The notes: a model not told the origin generated them from the letters alone. DNA of 64,000 bases from Auriscalpium vulgare (GCA_019915015.1 JAHBBC010000007.1:310001-374000); one strand, 5' to 3'; shown: positions 22,184-33,719, numbered from the stretch's first letter. A program made the numbers and translations.

Positions 22184-23780
22184 TCAGACTAAGCCTCGCT
22201 CCAACTCGTCTGGAACCACAGATGATCCTCGTCCAAGATCTCTGTCCAACTGGCTCTCATCCCAGGGAGGACTATTTTCTCTCTGGCTTGTCATCTCGCT
22301 CTCGGGCTCATCATCCGGAGGTGTCGATGCGCGCGGCAGAGATGAAGGCGTCGATGCAGCGGTTGACATAGAGCCCGTGCGTGAGATGGAACGAGCGGGC
22401 GTAGCGGCGGCGACAACCAGAGGAGGATTCTGAAGGCGCGATATATTTTCACGGAGATCTTGAAGCTGCAGCTGAAGGTCATCGTCAAGTGCTTCCGACT
22501 TGCGGCGATACTCATCGTTCGTCCACAAGCCAATCTGCAGCTCACGAAAGAGGCGGTCGTGGCGATCGCGAGCGTCTTGGCGAAGACTATTCATGTCATC
22601 GCGCAGCCTGTCGACAGCTTTGCGGATGTTCTCTTCCTTTGACACCGCAAAGCTACGCCTGCCACATGAATTAGTCCACGTGCATTACCAACAACTAGTA
22701 TTACTTACTCGATGGACTCCTTCAGTATGTCTTGAATGCCGGTGCGTGACGTGGGCTTGAAGCGACCCTTCAAGCTCTCCAGCTTCTCTTCCGACAGGTG
22801 TGCGGGAGTCTTCTTCGCACTTGCTTGCGACGAGGGCGGCACGCGGTTCTCTTTGGGAGTGTGTGGCGTCTGCGGTGGCGATCCCGGGCCGGGTGCGGTC
22901 GCAGAAGAGTCTTGCGCGAGAGGCGCCGGGCCATCGTGAACGCGTAGGACGGGGTCTATGTCCTCTTCGCGCGGTTGCCGCACAGGTGGCGCGTCGTCGG
23001 GAGGCTGATAGTGCACTGTGCGGTGACCGTCCGGACCAACCCCAGTCGTGATGATGATCGGGTTTTCATTTGGGCGGGTGGCAAGGATCGCGTGAATTCG
23101 GGGGAAGACAGCGAACTCGGCCTCGATCTCCTCTGCACAGGATGTGTTAGCCTCCAGCGTGCTCATCGGAGATCACAAAATGAACTTACGCCAGATATTC
23201 TTGTGGCGTGCATCGGTATCCTCGGATGGGCCATCTGGCCCTATGTAGCAGACCAAATACTCATCTGGACCATCGTCGGCATCACCTGTGTCGACGATGG
23301 CCTCATTCCCAGTGAGGACACCTCCACCCGTGCACTTAATGCGCCGAACCTTGGAGTGATAGGTGATGCGTAGCCTACACAAGCCTGTGAGCACGTATGA
23401 GGCATCCAATAAGGGTATGGACATACTGATTTATTTTCCCGAGCACCTTTGCTCCCAGACTGACGAAATCCGAGTCCGGAGCATCCTTCCAGAGGATGCG
23501 AGCAAGCCGCTGACCCGCTGCGACCTTACTTTCTCCGCTTTTCTTCTGGAAAGATGTCAGTAACAAAGCCCAGATGATGCGTGGGCCACCTGCATACCTC
23601 ACCACGCTTGTTACCAAACATAACCTTGCGATTTTGCGGCTGTTCGAGCTCCGTGATGAGCTGCAGGAGCAGCTCATTTGGCTTCTTATTTGTGCCCCAG
23701 CTGATGTTCTCCTCACGGGATTTCTTGCCCGGAGCTGTCTCAGGCTGGTCGGAGTCCGAGCGGCCGCGTTTCCGGGGCAT
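22184..23780 (-). CDS. Harbinger accessory DNA-binding (Myb/SANT-like) protein
   Basis: Starts MPRKRGRSDSDQPETAPGKK, a likely nuclear localisation signal. Next comes a Trp-containing helical segment (ISWGTNKKPNELLLQLI...QNRKVMFGNKRGE) spliced to KVAAGQRLARILW, resembling the Myb/SANT-like helper of fungal Harbinger elements. A middle part (FAVFPRIHAILATRPNENP) and a C-terminal coiled-coil (KAVDRLRDDMNSLRQDARDRHDRLF) follow. In known Harbinger elements the Myb-like protein brings the transposase to the nucleus and to element ends. Convergent with the transposase gene, with 115 bp between their stops. The assignment rests mainly on position and composition. Confidence 0.75.
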
Positions 23781-23911
23781 TAAGAGAGTAGGAGAGTGTA
23801 GATTAAGGAGGTATCGCGAGGGAATGAGTGTGTGAGACACGAAGACGCCGCACAACGCGAGCGTCACCTAAAGTCACACGATTGTCACACATCGGGTCAC
23901 TTATGCCGCGG

Positions 23912-23979
23912 GCCGAATCGAAAACGAAAGGCGTTTGAAAACGAAACGGAAACGAAAACGGTCTACTCTGAGCTCCCCT
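23912..23979 (-). repeat. Harbinger right terminal inverted repeat, 68 bp
   Basis: Exact inverted copy of 20592-20659; it ends GAGCTCCCCT followed by the ATT duplication. Confidence 0.95.
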
Positions 23980-24013
23980 ATTACCGGGGAAAAACGTTTT
24001 CGGGGAAAAACTC

Positions 24014-24033
24014 AGGTTTTTCCCGCAACGCTA
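24014..24033 (-). repeat. hAT right terminal inverted repeat
   Basis: AGGTTTTTCCCGCAACGCTA on plus; its reverse complement matches the left end with one difference. Confidence 0.92.
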
Positions 24034-24041
24034 CGCTGAGG
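24034..24041. repeat. Right 8-bp target duplication of hAT element
   Basis: CGCTGAGG, identical to 15306-15313. It ends three bases before the first ATG of CCA1. Confidence 0.9.
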
Positions 24042-24044
24042 TTC

Positions 24045-26228
24045 ATGCTAAGGGCACTCGCACGTCCCCTCCGCCACCCAAAACATCTGCGAAACCCCCA
24101 CATGGCGCGCACCATGTCCTTCCGCGCCGTCACCGCGGAACGTATCCCCATACCAGAAATCACAGAGATCAAGCTGACAGAGGTGGAGTCGCGGCTGTGC
24201 ACGCTGCTCGACGAGTGCACAAAGTACCTCGAGGCGGAGAAGGGCATTAAGACCTCGTGCCGCATCGCAGGCGGTTGGGTACGCGACAAAGCGAGTCCCA
24301 TCCTCATTTCTGCCTCTACTACGCATGCTAAACCTAGGTGCTAGCTGTTAGGATCCGAAAGCCATGACATCGACATAGCGCTTGAGAACATCATGGGCTA
24401 CCCTTTCGCGGTCGACTTCACCGAGTTCGTGAGCAACGTTAAGGAACTCCCAGTAAAGTCTGTTACGACCGTCAAGGGCAATCCCGGGCAGTCGAAACAC
24501 TTGGAGACGGCCAAAACGGCGGTGCTGGGCCAGGAGTTGGACTTTGTTAACCTGCGTGACGAGGCGTATGCAGAGGACAGTCGGATACCCACCCAAGTGG
24601 TATGTAGCCACTGATGCCTTTCGGTATGAGCTAACACTCCGAAACCGCAGACATTCGGGACCCCGTTGCAGGACGCGCTCAGGCGAGACATCACGGTCAA
24701 CTCTCTCTTCTACAACGTGCACACACGATCCGTCGAAGATCACTGCGGCCAGGTGCGTGTATCTGCACTGATTCAATCCTGAGCTCAACTGTCGCTTTCG
24801 CAGGGCTTGGAGGATCTGAAAAATGGCATCGTCAGGACGCCTTTGCCCCCGCGACAGACCTTCCTCGATGATCCTCTTCGCGTCATCCGCTGCATCCGGT
24901 TCACAAGCAGGTTCGGCTTCCAGATGGTCCCGGAGCTAGAAGCCTCAGCGCGAGACGCGGAGATCCAGGTATAGTACGCTTTCCGTCTCTTGTCATGGCA
25001 GAGCTCACCAGCAATCTCGGCAGACTGCCCTAGCGCAAAAGATCACGCGGGAACGAGTCGGAGAGGAGATTGACAAGATGATGGGAGGTACGTTCGAGGT
25101 TTCTAAACCTCCTTATCGAATCTTCGACGAATCCTCGCACAGGCCGAGATCCATTCCGTGCGATCCAACTCATTGACTCACTATCCCTCTTCTCCACTGT
25201 CTTTTACATTCCACCTGCAATCTCCTCCACGCTCTCCGCATCTCCCGCTTCCTCCTCCAAAACCATCGCCGCCGGCGCCATCATGCACACCTTTCTTCAT
25301 CCCTCCGCCCCTCTGTTTGCCCATCCCCCGCTCCATTCGCTCCTCACCTCCCAGCTCTCCGCCTCGTCCTCCATTATCCCGAGATTATATCTCGCGTGCG
25401 CGCTCACGCCATACCGTGGAATTACGTATGCGGATAGCAAGAAAAGGGCGCGCCCGGCGGTGGAGGCGGCTATCCGCGAGGGGCTCAAGATCGGCACGAA
25501 GAACCACTATCTAGATGGGATTCCGGCGCTGTACGCTGCAGCGGAGCTACTCAAGTCACCGAGGCTGGACGATGATCGGTTCAAGAGCCCGTCCGAGCGT
25601 GTGGCTATCGGTGTGTACCGTGCGTTCTGTTGGTGAAGCTGTGGCTGATCATCCACAGGGATGCTGCTGCGTGAGACGGCAGTGCATAACCCGCTTTTAG
25701 ATGCGCATTGGACGACTTCCCTACTGTTCGCCCTCGTGCAGGACCTGGTACCGCTGTATAATGTTGCCACAGACAGCTTCGATGGTCAGACCGCCTAAAG
25801 CTCTCCTAGCACCCTACTAATTTGCTGTCCAGTCGATGGCGCTACCGACATCATCAAAACGTACAACGACTTTGTCATGCGCATCGAGGAGTTGGAGCTA
25901 GACAAGGCCGTAGACTCAAAACCCATCCTTGATGTACGTGCCATTTCAAATACGCCAGTTTCCGGGTGCTGAGGATTTCTGATCAGGGACGCGAGGTCGT
26001 TCAGCTGCTAGGGCTGTCGAAAGGGGGCAATGGACTGGGCGCGTACTCACGGAGGTAGTAAAGTGGCAGCTCGGCCACCCGACAGCGTCTAAAGACGTGT
26101 GCGCCGAGTGGCTCAAAGCGCAGCATGCGGAGGGCAAGATCTCAACGCAGGACCGGCCTGTGAGTGTGGGCGGGAAGCGGGGAAAGGACAACTCGCAAGG
26201 CGTTGTTGCTAAAAAGCCTAAGAAGTAA
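24045..26228 (+). CDS. CCA1: CCA tRNA nucleotidyltransferase
   Basis: A multi-exon gene. The class II nucleotidyltransferase head reads SCRIAGGWVRDK spliced to LLGSESHDIDIALENI, with the metal-binding DxD; then DFVNLRDEAYAEDSR, LRRDITVNSLFYN and FLDDPLRVIRCIRFTSRFGF. C-terminal helices and a basic tail VVAKKPKK follow. The enzyme adds the 3' CCA to tRNAs in nucleus, cytosol and mitochondria. The 24045 ATG gives an Arg/Leu-rich lead (MLRALARPLRHPKHL) fit for mitochondrial import; ATGs at 24102 and 24114 could give shorter forms, as in yeast CCA1. The first ATG lies 11 bp from the hAT end, so the native upstream region has been separated from the gene. Confidence 0.93.
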
Positions 26229-26510
26229 ATTACAAACGGACGCGCATGTATTTGCGGGAAGTACAAGTACAAGTACAGACGTATCGACACCGGGTCATAT
26301 CGCTGTACAGAACATAGCACGAACGAGGACTAGTACAGAGATATGTGGAGAACATGAGGGACCCGACAGACAAGGCTGTGGGTCGTGAGCAGGACAGCGG
26401 GAGCACGTAAAAAACATGTAGCAAGACAGAGAGCAATACGATATAGCGATCACAGGATAGGAACTCGAAGTTAGTCTACAGGGAAATCTCTCGCCGCAGG
26501 GCGGTGTCAC

Positions 26511-28096
26511 TCACTCTCCAGGCTGGTAGGCGAGCCAAAGGCCGTAGTCGACCATATCTGCCTCCGGCTCGACGTGACGCGTGCGTGGCGAGGGAGGGTC
26601 TCCGGGGATCAAGTTTGCCAGCCCCTCGCTCTCGTCCATCAGGGGGACATCGGCCGGGCCATGCAGAGCCGCCAACCACCCACTCTCTTCAGCCCACGGT
26701 GAGGTGAATATCGGGGCGGAATCGTGCGCAGAGGGGCCGGCAGACGAGGCGCAGGGGGAGGCGGGGACGGTGTCACGATACCCGGAGCTGGCCGTCCACT
26801 CTTCGGTGTATTCGAACGCTTCACGCGAGGCCTGGCTGAGGAGGCCCTCCGGTGTGAGGGGGTAGGAAATGGCGTTAGAGACCGGGCGGAGTCCGTCGAC
26901 GGTGGGGAGGGTGTACGCCGGGTCGGGGAGATCGTAACCCATGATGCGCTCGGCAGATTTCTGGAGGGTAGCGTGTAAGCAGAAAAGCAGGTACCGAGGG
27001 AAGGGGCAACTTACGAATACAGACACGGCACACCCGTCGGCAGACGCGGGAGCCGAAATGTCGATGGGCGGGATGTTTGCAGTCTTCACGAAGTCATCCT
27101 CCACATCCACAAGATGCGGGGTAGACGAGCGCCGCTCGTAGTCGGGGAGAACGGTGAGCTCGGGCGTCGCCGAGGTCTCGTACTTGACGTGCGGGGATGG
27201 GGCCTTGCCACGCACGGCGCGCGAGGCACGGCGCGGCCGGCGGCGCGAGCGCGACGATACCTCGCGCTGCTCCTCGGCCTCCTCGAGCAAGGCGGCCACG
27301 CGCTCGTCGTGCTTGCGGACCTCCTCCTCGAGCTCGGTGCTCTCGAAGCCCTGTGCCATCAGCCGGGAGATGACCGCACAGCGTGCGGACTCGTCGATGG
27401 TGTGCGACTGGCCGGCTCTGCGGCTGCCCGACCCCGACCTCTCCCTGCGGCTCTGGGGCGAGTACTTGTAGTCAGGGTAGCGCTCCATGTGGCGCTCACG
27501 CGCCCAGTTCGCGAGAAACTTCCACTTGTTGCGCTGCTCCAGTTCCAAGCCCTGCCAGCTACGGCCCGTGATCATGCTGATGAAGCGATGATCGCGCTCG
27601 ACGAGGCTGGAGATGCGGCGCGTCGCCCATATGTACGAGCGGTAGAGTATGAACGCGTTCGGCGGGCGCTTCACGTGGTTATCCGAGTTCTTGCGCTTGC
27701 GCCCATGAGAGGACGTCTGTGGTGGGGGCGAATTGGGATAGTACGGCGCAAGGAAGTCTGCTAGGGCGGGGATAGACCTGAGGAAGTCGTCGTCAAAGTA
27801 GTCACGAAGGTTGTGACCCTGGAGTGGGGCGAGCACAGTGGGCGAGATGGGTTGGAAGTCGGACGGCGCGGGGGACGGGGTGGTGGCATCGGCGCTAAAG
27901 TCAGAGTACTCAGAGGCGGGGCCCGGGACGGCGTGGTAGAGACCTGCGCAGACCGAAAGAAGCAAGTGAGTAAGAACGAACGGTGGACCCACAACAGTAA
28001 ACAAGTAAATGACGCACCGAAAAGGTCATCCATGTAGCCCGACGGCGGCTGGTTCGACAACCGGCGCGATCGGCGGACGTGGCGAGTGACGGGCAT
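26511..28096 (-). CDS. HMG-box transcription factor
   Basis: Exon 1 begins MPVTRHVRRSRRLSNQ (28096) and splices at 28018 into GLYHAVPGPASEY. An HMG box of MATA/Ste11 type spans about 27705-27470: KRPPNAFILYRSYI, a central SWQGLELEQRNKWKFLANWARERH and YPDYKYSP. A basic segment follows, then a coiled segment (EEEVRKHDERVAALLEEAEEQ) and a long Ser/Pro/acidic region likely to act in transcription. Such proteins bind DNA in the minor groove and in basidiomycetes often control mating or development; the target is unknown. An intron of 54 nt near 27020-26967 keeps frame and has no stop, so it looks like coding sequence when unspliced. Confidence 0.85.
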
Positions 28097-29259
28097 TGCT
28101 GGGCGGGTGGCGAGAGTGAACAGGTGTAGAAAAGACGATTGTGGAGGAGTAACCTGGCCATTTTCCTTGCTTTCTTGCTGTTCCTTAAGTATGTGTGCAG
28201 GCCGATGTGCCAAAGGCCCGTTTAGGACCCGAGGGAAAACCACCCCTTCGTAAAATCACGGCGAGGCAGCCTCGAGGTTGTGTGATGTGTGCTGTTGATC
28301 TGCAGATCTCAGTGGCGCACGGAAGCAAATCTGCTCGCAGCTCCGGCTTCTCCCCCATCTCCCGTTTTCCTTTAGCTTTTCCATCCAGCTAGGACGCTTC
28401 ATGGCACCGGAGGAGCGAGTTAGTTTCCTGTATTTCCCTGTACGTTGTATGATTTTATGGCAATTTTCAGCCGTCCCCGCGCTCCCGTAGCGTATGGCAA
28501 TGAGGCCGTTGTTTTTGCCGTTGCGCCGTGATTGGCCATTTCCATACGTTCCTTGGGCCTTCCAGTGCCGAATCGATGCGTCTATTAATTACACGACGCA
28601 GCTGCCAACCATTTGGAGTCCCCGTCACCACGTTGCAGGGAACTTGCGAGATGCATAGCGAGTAGTGATCGTTCCCACCACATTCACAGATCTTGGCTCG
28701 CCTGGTATCTGATCACCGAGCTTCCCTGGAGCGCTCGCGGGTCTTGAATGACGACCTGCAATCTAGCATCCGAGGGGCGAGGCCGCAATGGAGGACCTTG
28801 CTCTCGCGCACGGCACTTCCCGCTCTCCTCTTGCATTATTCCCCCACGTTTTTCTGGGCAACTCTGACCCGACTTCTGACTCGCGTGAGCCCTTCCGTTA
28901 CGTGACGTCCTTCCCGCCCCTGCGTATGGGCATCGCGCATCACTTCCGAGGTCTCGGACTAGCCTTCGAACGCTCACGAGCAAAGTAGCCATCGATCGGG
29001 TCGACAAGTACGTCGTCGCGCGCACGGTATTATACCCAGAAATTTCCTGCTTAGGATACTCGCAGCATTCATGACAGCAGCGCGTGTCAACGGAATCATG
29101 GACTGCCCGGTTATCTCTGGGCAAGACGGTCTACGAAACCGGCTCTTCCCCAGTACTCCGCCTTTCCTCCTCCTGTGGGACCTCTGGCACTATCCTCACC
29201 CTCTCCTTCCGCCGTTGGCTGCCTGCAATCATATCCCTAGAACCGAGGTCAGGTGAGGA
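28097..29259. other. Gene-poor spacer between HMG gene and ROK1
   Basis: About 1.16 kb containing the HMG-gene promoter (it lies upstream on the minus strand) and the ROK1 3' flank. Short open frames on both strands show no domain. Inverted CCAAT-like sequences occur near 28530. Nothing else is recognised. Confidence 0.5.
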
Positions 29260-31322
29260 TCAGCGGTGGTTCGGACAGAGGACGAACCGCTTCTTTATGG
29301 CCTCGCTGCGCCCGACTCTTCGCGCAGGATTCACCGCCTCAGCACGCTTGACTTTGCCCATTTGTTTGCGCTTCAGTTTGGAGGGTTTTGGCAATTTCAG
29401 TATCCACTCGGGTACTTGGGAGCCGGATTGGAGCAGAACGTTGGCAATCCTGGAGACGATAAGCCAGGGCTCGGCGAGGCCCATTGTCGGAGCGAGAAAG
29501 TACTTACGACTTGAGATATGGCGCATCTTCGTCCGTGAAGTACGTTATTGCCTTGCCCTCTCGTCCCGCGCGGCCCGTTCGGCCTAGCATAGAACACGTC
29601 AGCGCCACCAACAATGTGTGAACAGGACTGCCACTGTGACCGACCTATCCGATGAATGTAACTCTGTACACTCTGTGGGAAGTCATAGTTTATGACCTCA
29701 CGCACGCCCTTGAAGTCCATCCCGCGCGCCATCACTTCCGTTGACACCATGACCCAGCTCTCCCCACGGCGCATGCGGCTCACCGCGTCCTCGCGCTCCT
29801 TCTTCGTCATGCCTGCATGCAAGCAGTCCACGTTGGGTACGGCGTGCAGGACAAGCTCCTCGGCAAGGGATGTGGCACGTGGCTGCGAGGAGGCAAATAC
29901 GAGCACGGGCGGGTTGTACGGCTGCGAGAGATACGTGAGGAGGGTGGGGAGTTTTGAAGGGTCGTCAGCGACGTATGTCAGAGACTGTGCGATGAGAGGG
30001 AGCGGAGTGTCCCTGCATGTGTGATGATCAGTAAGCGGACAATCAGACAGGAAATATGCGCGTACTTGAGCCCGACCACGACGCGTATGGGATCGCGGAG
30101 CATGTCCATGGCAATCTTCTCCGCGCCTGCCGGCAACGTCGCGCTGAACACCGCCTTTTGCAGGTTGTCGTGTGTGCATGCGTCCACCACTTCCCGCACT
30201 TGGGACAGAAACTCGGAGTCGAGCATGCGGTCTGCTTCGTCTAGAATCAAATGCCGCACGCTGGTCGAGGGTCAGCACGGTGAGGGTGCGAGCCTACGAA
30301 TGACACTAACTTGTGCAACTCGACATGCCCTGAATTCAGCGCAGCTACGAGACGCAAAGGCGTGCTGATGATGATATCTTGAGGGATCGTGAGCACCAGC
30401 AGCATGTGCGGGAGAGGTTAGAGCACGTTACGCACCGACTTTGTCTCGCACCGACTTATCCGCCAACGTTGCCGCAGTCGCCTTGCTGAACAACACAATC
30501 CGCCATTTCCGCCCCTGCGCCAGCTTCAAACACTCGTTGTGAATCTGATGCGCCAGTTCGCGCGTAGGCGCAAGTACGACCGCCCGCACTCCTGCGCCTG
30601 CGCCTGACTTCGCGCTTGATGCGGGCACACCGAGCGCGGTCATGACCGGCAGCAGGTATGAGAGCGTTTTTCCCGTACCGGTGGGAGATATCGCTGCCAT
30701 ATCTCGAGACTGTTTTGACGACAACTGTGAGCACGGTTCTGTACAGATGTGGGCAGCACACACCTCGAGGAGAATTGGGGCGCCATATGACTGGATCCCC
30801 GTCGGCACCGTGTAGCCGTACTCTTTGAGATTGGACATGATATGAGATGGGATGCTATAACGCTCTCTGAGAGCCTCGAAAGTCTCTGCGTGGGGAGGAA
30901 CGTTCGACCCTTTTGTGGTGACCTTATGCCGCGGCATCGGCGGGGAGGTGCTGGACGACGGGTCTTCAGGCGCACTCTCGGCATCCTCATCCTCGTCCAC
31001 ATCGCGGTCCTCGCCCTGCCTCTGTTTCTTCTTTTTCTCCGTGCGGCCCGCGTCTCCCGCTTCCGATGCCTTGCGCTTTGTGCTCGTGCTCTCGGGTGCC
31101 GCTGCGTACTTGAAGAAGTCGAGCTCGGCGGGTAGCTGGCCGACGGCGGAGCGGCTGGCTGATTTTCCCTTGTCACCGCCCCGCGTAGACTTCTATGGGA
31201 ACATTGAGGAGGGATCACAGGATGTTGGACGGTAGACGTACGTTGAAAAGTTGGACGTCTTGATTATATTTGTGCTTATCGAATTGGACACCTCCGCGCG
31301 AGAGTAGATGAAACGCTTCCAT
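29260..31322 (-). CDS. ROK1: DEAD-box RNA helicase Rok1 (DDX52)
   Basis: Starts [20 protein letters not shown], the usual Rok1/DDX52 opening, followed by a Lys/Glu-rich region. The Q motif [17 protein letters not shown] is next, then Walker [21 protein letters not shown], a [14 protein letters not shown] box, [42 protein letters not shown], and YIHRIGRT spliced to a [13 protein letters not shown] segment. The Lys/Arg-rich tail ends at 29260. It works in the nucleolus in early 18S rRNA processing of the 40S subunit. About eight short introns. Confidence 0.93.
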
Positions 31323-31693
31323 GGTTGCTGGAGAGCTGCTCCTACGGAAGTCGTGTGATACCAGGGGGTAGGAATGCGGTATGCAATATGGAATGCGGAC
31401 CAATGGCGCGTAGCGATTCAATAAAATTGGAGCAGGTGATCTCCAGTTCTGGACACGTGATACGAGACGATGTGAAGTTTGAACACTGAAAACTTCGCTT
31501 TATACTCCGTGAATTCGACAGCTGCGGATATATAAACGATGCGAGATATAGAATAAAATACGTGGCGGAGAAGGTACATTATTTCGGAGAGGTATATGAG
31601 ATACAGTAAGCAAACTGCGGGTCAGTCCGTGCCGAACTATCCAAGATCCTCTAAGTCTAGTCTACGTGTGGTGTGACCATCTAGGAGTCTATT
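31323..31693. other. Spacer between ROK1 and the carrier gene
   Basis: A 371-bp gap holding the ROK1 promoter and the carrier 3' end; AT-richer than its surroundings, with TATATAAA-like sequence near 31530. No gene seen. Confidence 0.5.
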
Positions 31694-33228
31694 CTAGTGC
31701 TGAGTGGTGGGCTTTCTGGTATCAGCTGCCTGTAGCTGTGGGGGAGACAAGGTGTCCCAAGCCTTCTTCAATTGCTGTAGGAGGGGGCGCGTTAGCGCGA
31801 ATGCCGATCGAAAATGGTACGGGCGCACCTCAAAGAAGATAAATAGAAGGACAGTGTTAGGACCCAAGCGGACAAACGCCGGAGTCCAGCCCTTGAAAAG
31901 GAACCGCGGCCCTTCCTCGTGCAAGGAGTGATTGAGGATCCAGAGTACACTGTGATGGCCGCTCTGTCCGGAGATGTCAGAGTATAAGCGTGGCTACATA
32001 TATTAGACTGACCTGTGACATCACACGGGATTTTAAGACATCGGCAGGGGCGCAAACAGCTGCGTCACGAACAACGGAATGAGTACGTGAGCACAATATT
32101 CAGAAACCGCACGTACTAGTTGCAACCAGACCAGCGAGAGCACTGGCAATGGTGTGTAGCAATATGTTGTCACGTAATCGCACGTTGAGAACCGGTATTG
32201 ATTGGCCAATCAACCTTGACTTGAAGAAGTCGTACCTACCGAACGAGACGGGCGTTAGAGAAGGGCCACGGCATCCAACAGCACATGCACTCACGAGCCT
32301 ACTTGTGAGCCCTGTTTTCGGTCAACAATGAACACGAGTGCGGTCAGAAGCAGACACTTACGTTCATGAGGACGGCTCGCAACTTCGTGAATGGGTACAG
32401 CATGTTGGCTGAAAGGAACGGAGAGACGTACGGAGTTGGGCGCGACCCCTCTTGTCAGGCCTTTGAAACCCTCCGTCTTCGTGAGATCAATCAGTCCCGA
32501 GAGAGCATTGGAGTAATTGTAGCGCTTTTCTGGTGGGCGAAGGGTGTCGCTGGTCATGCGAACCAGTAGAACATCTCAAACCAATGTCAGACTGCCGTAC
32601 AGAGAACATGGCGTCGATCCAACGTACCTGCTGGGTTCCCGGCAACGCCACCAAGTCCGCCGGCCACCATGGCGGCCAATAGAAGCCTCAGTGCCGAAGG
32701 CTTGCTCTCTTTTGACATGTGAAGCTTCATCTTCTCGTAACTGCCCACGCGGACAAGAGAGTATGTCATCTGTCTGAATACAGAGGCGCTGATGCCAGTG
32801 TAAAGGCTGCGGATGCCTCTTTCTGCTAGAGTTGCTCGAAGGACTCCGAGGGCAGAGACGGACTTCGCGCCGGCAGGCGGCTTCACCGTTTGCATGCGGC
32901 TGCAGCACGGCGGATTGAGATATGACGAATCGCAGCGCAGTCGAAATGTAACGCACACTTTCATGAGGTCCAGGGGATGCGTGAAACATGCGGCAACTGG
33001 ACAGAGGGCCTGCAGTTAGACACGGTTTCCGGCGGGGAAAACAAAGCGCACATGAAGCAGCCACTCCTACAACCGGACGTGGGATATGTCAGAGATAACG
33101 TTTGCTGTCCAACGGGCGTATGCTAACCTCCAAACCTGATGGAGGTGAAGTCAGAAGCAGCTCCCGAGCTGGACCGGAAGCGAGCGCGCTGCTCACCAGA
33201 ATGGATATCCCCGCGACTGCTGCGACAT
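31694..33228 (-). CDS. Mitochondrial dicarboxylate carrier (DIC1-like)
   Basis: Reassembled from many small exons: MSQQSRGYPFW (33228-33197), an 8-nt exon (33135-33128), a 15-nt exon (33066-33052), then an exon from 32996 giving AACFTHPLDLMK and a splice to VRMQTVKPP. This rebuilds the first carrier signature PxDxxKxRxQ. Later parts include TYSLVRVGSYEKMK, MVAGGLGGVAGNPADVLLVRMTSD (second signature), a GLTRGVAPNSVR segment, and a C-terminal FKGWTPAFVRLGPNTVLLFIFFEQLK (third repeat end). The PADVxxVRM pattern is typical of dicarboxylate/phosphate exchangers of the inner membrane (malate, succinate against phosphate). Substrate is inferred from family resemblance. Confidence 0.88.
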
Positions 33229-33719
33229 GACGGACAGAGCGCTTCTCTAACTGCCAGGAGACAGAAATCAAGGCAGGAAAGAGAGGCGTCCTGCGTCGAG
33301 CATCCGGGTCGGTTGGTGGTTCACTGCAACGAAATTGCCGTGCTTGTCGCTTGCCCTCAGCGTCGACGCGTTTCGGCACGCGCACGCGGCACGGCCGGGC
33401 CCGCGGCCCAACAGGGCCCAACACACTACGACTCTCACCGCATCTTTAACTCGCGAGAAATGCAAAGATAAATTCCAGCGAGCACGCCGGAGAGGTGAGA
33501 TGGGCGAGAAGGCTGGGAAGAAGGCAAATGAGCTGCATTGGGGAGAAAGCGTGGCCTTCGCGACGAGTCACCGCACAAGGGTGTCCGGAGTCATCGCGGG
33601 GTCCGTGCGTGCGCAAATGGACAGGCGTGTGTGGCGTTGTTTCGCGCGCCGTTGTTGCTCCTAACCACCACCTCCTCGACATCTCCCCTTTCCACTTCCC
33701 TTTCTAACACTTCCGCAAA
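33229..33719. promoter_or_regulatory. Divergent promoter region, carrier / SUB2
   Basis: A 491-bp gap between start codons on opposite strands. A pyrimidine-rich stretch lies just before the SUB2 ATG (33660-33715), common in highly expressed basidiomycete genes. No element assigned with confidence. Confidence 0.5.

Larger units (their letters stand above)
20592..23979 (+). mobile_element. PIF/Harbinger DNA transposon nested in hAT
   Basis: A 3388-bp element with 68-bp inverted repeats that are identical at every base, a 3-bp ATT duplication, and two convergent genes: a DDE nuclease-type transposase on plus and a helper DNA-binding protein on minus. It lies between the right end of the hAT element and the hAT coding region. 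Perfect ends and unbroken frames suggest a young, possibly active copy. Confidence 0.93.
15314..24033 (-). mobile_element. hAT DNA transposon containing a nested Harbinger element
   Basis: An 8720-bp element, 5329 bp without the inserted Harbinger element and its extra ATT. The ends match over 20 bp with one difference, starting TAGTGTTGCGGG on the left and TAGCGTTGCGGG on the right, and fit the hAT end rule TAGNG. An 8-bp duplication CGCTGAGG flanks it. Inside, on the minus strand, are a Ulp1-type protease frame and a hAT transposase. GGTACCGGT motifs sit near both ends. The coding parts look unbroken and the duplication is perfect, so insertion was probably recent. Confidence 0.92.

Noticed and set aside
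15314..24033. KDZ-type element, because of the Ulp1 protease
   Set aside because: The 8-bp duplication, the TAGNG ends and the DUF659/hAT C-terminal transposase all fit hAT.
27114..27764. 216-codon plus-strand frame opposite the HMG gene
   Set aside because: Antisense shadow of the HMG-box exon; no domain of its own.
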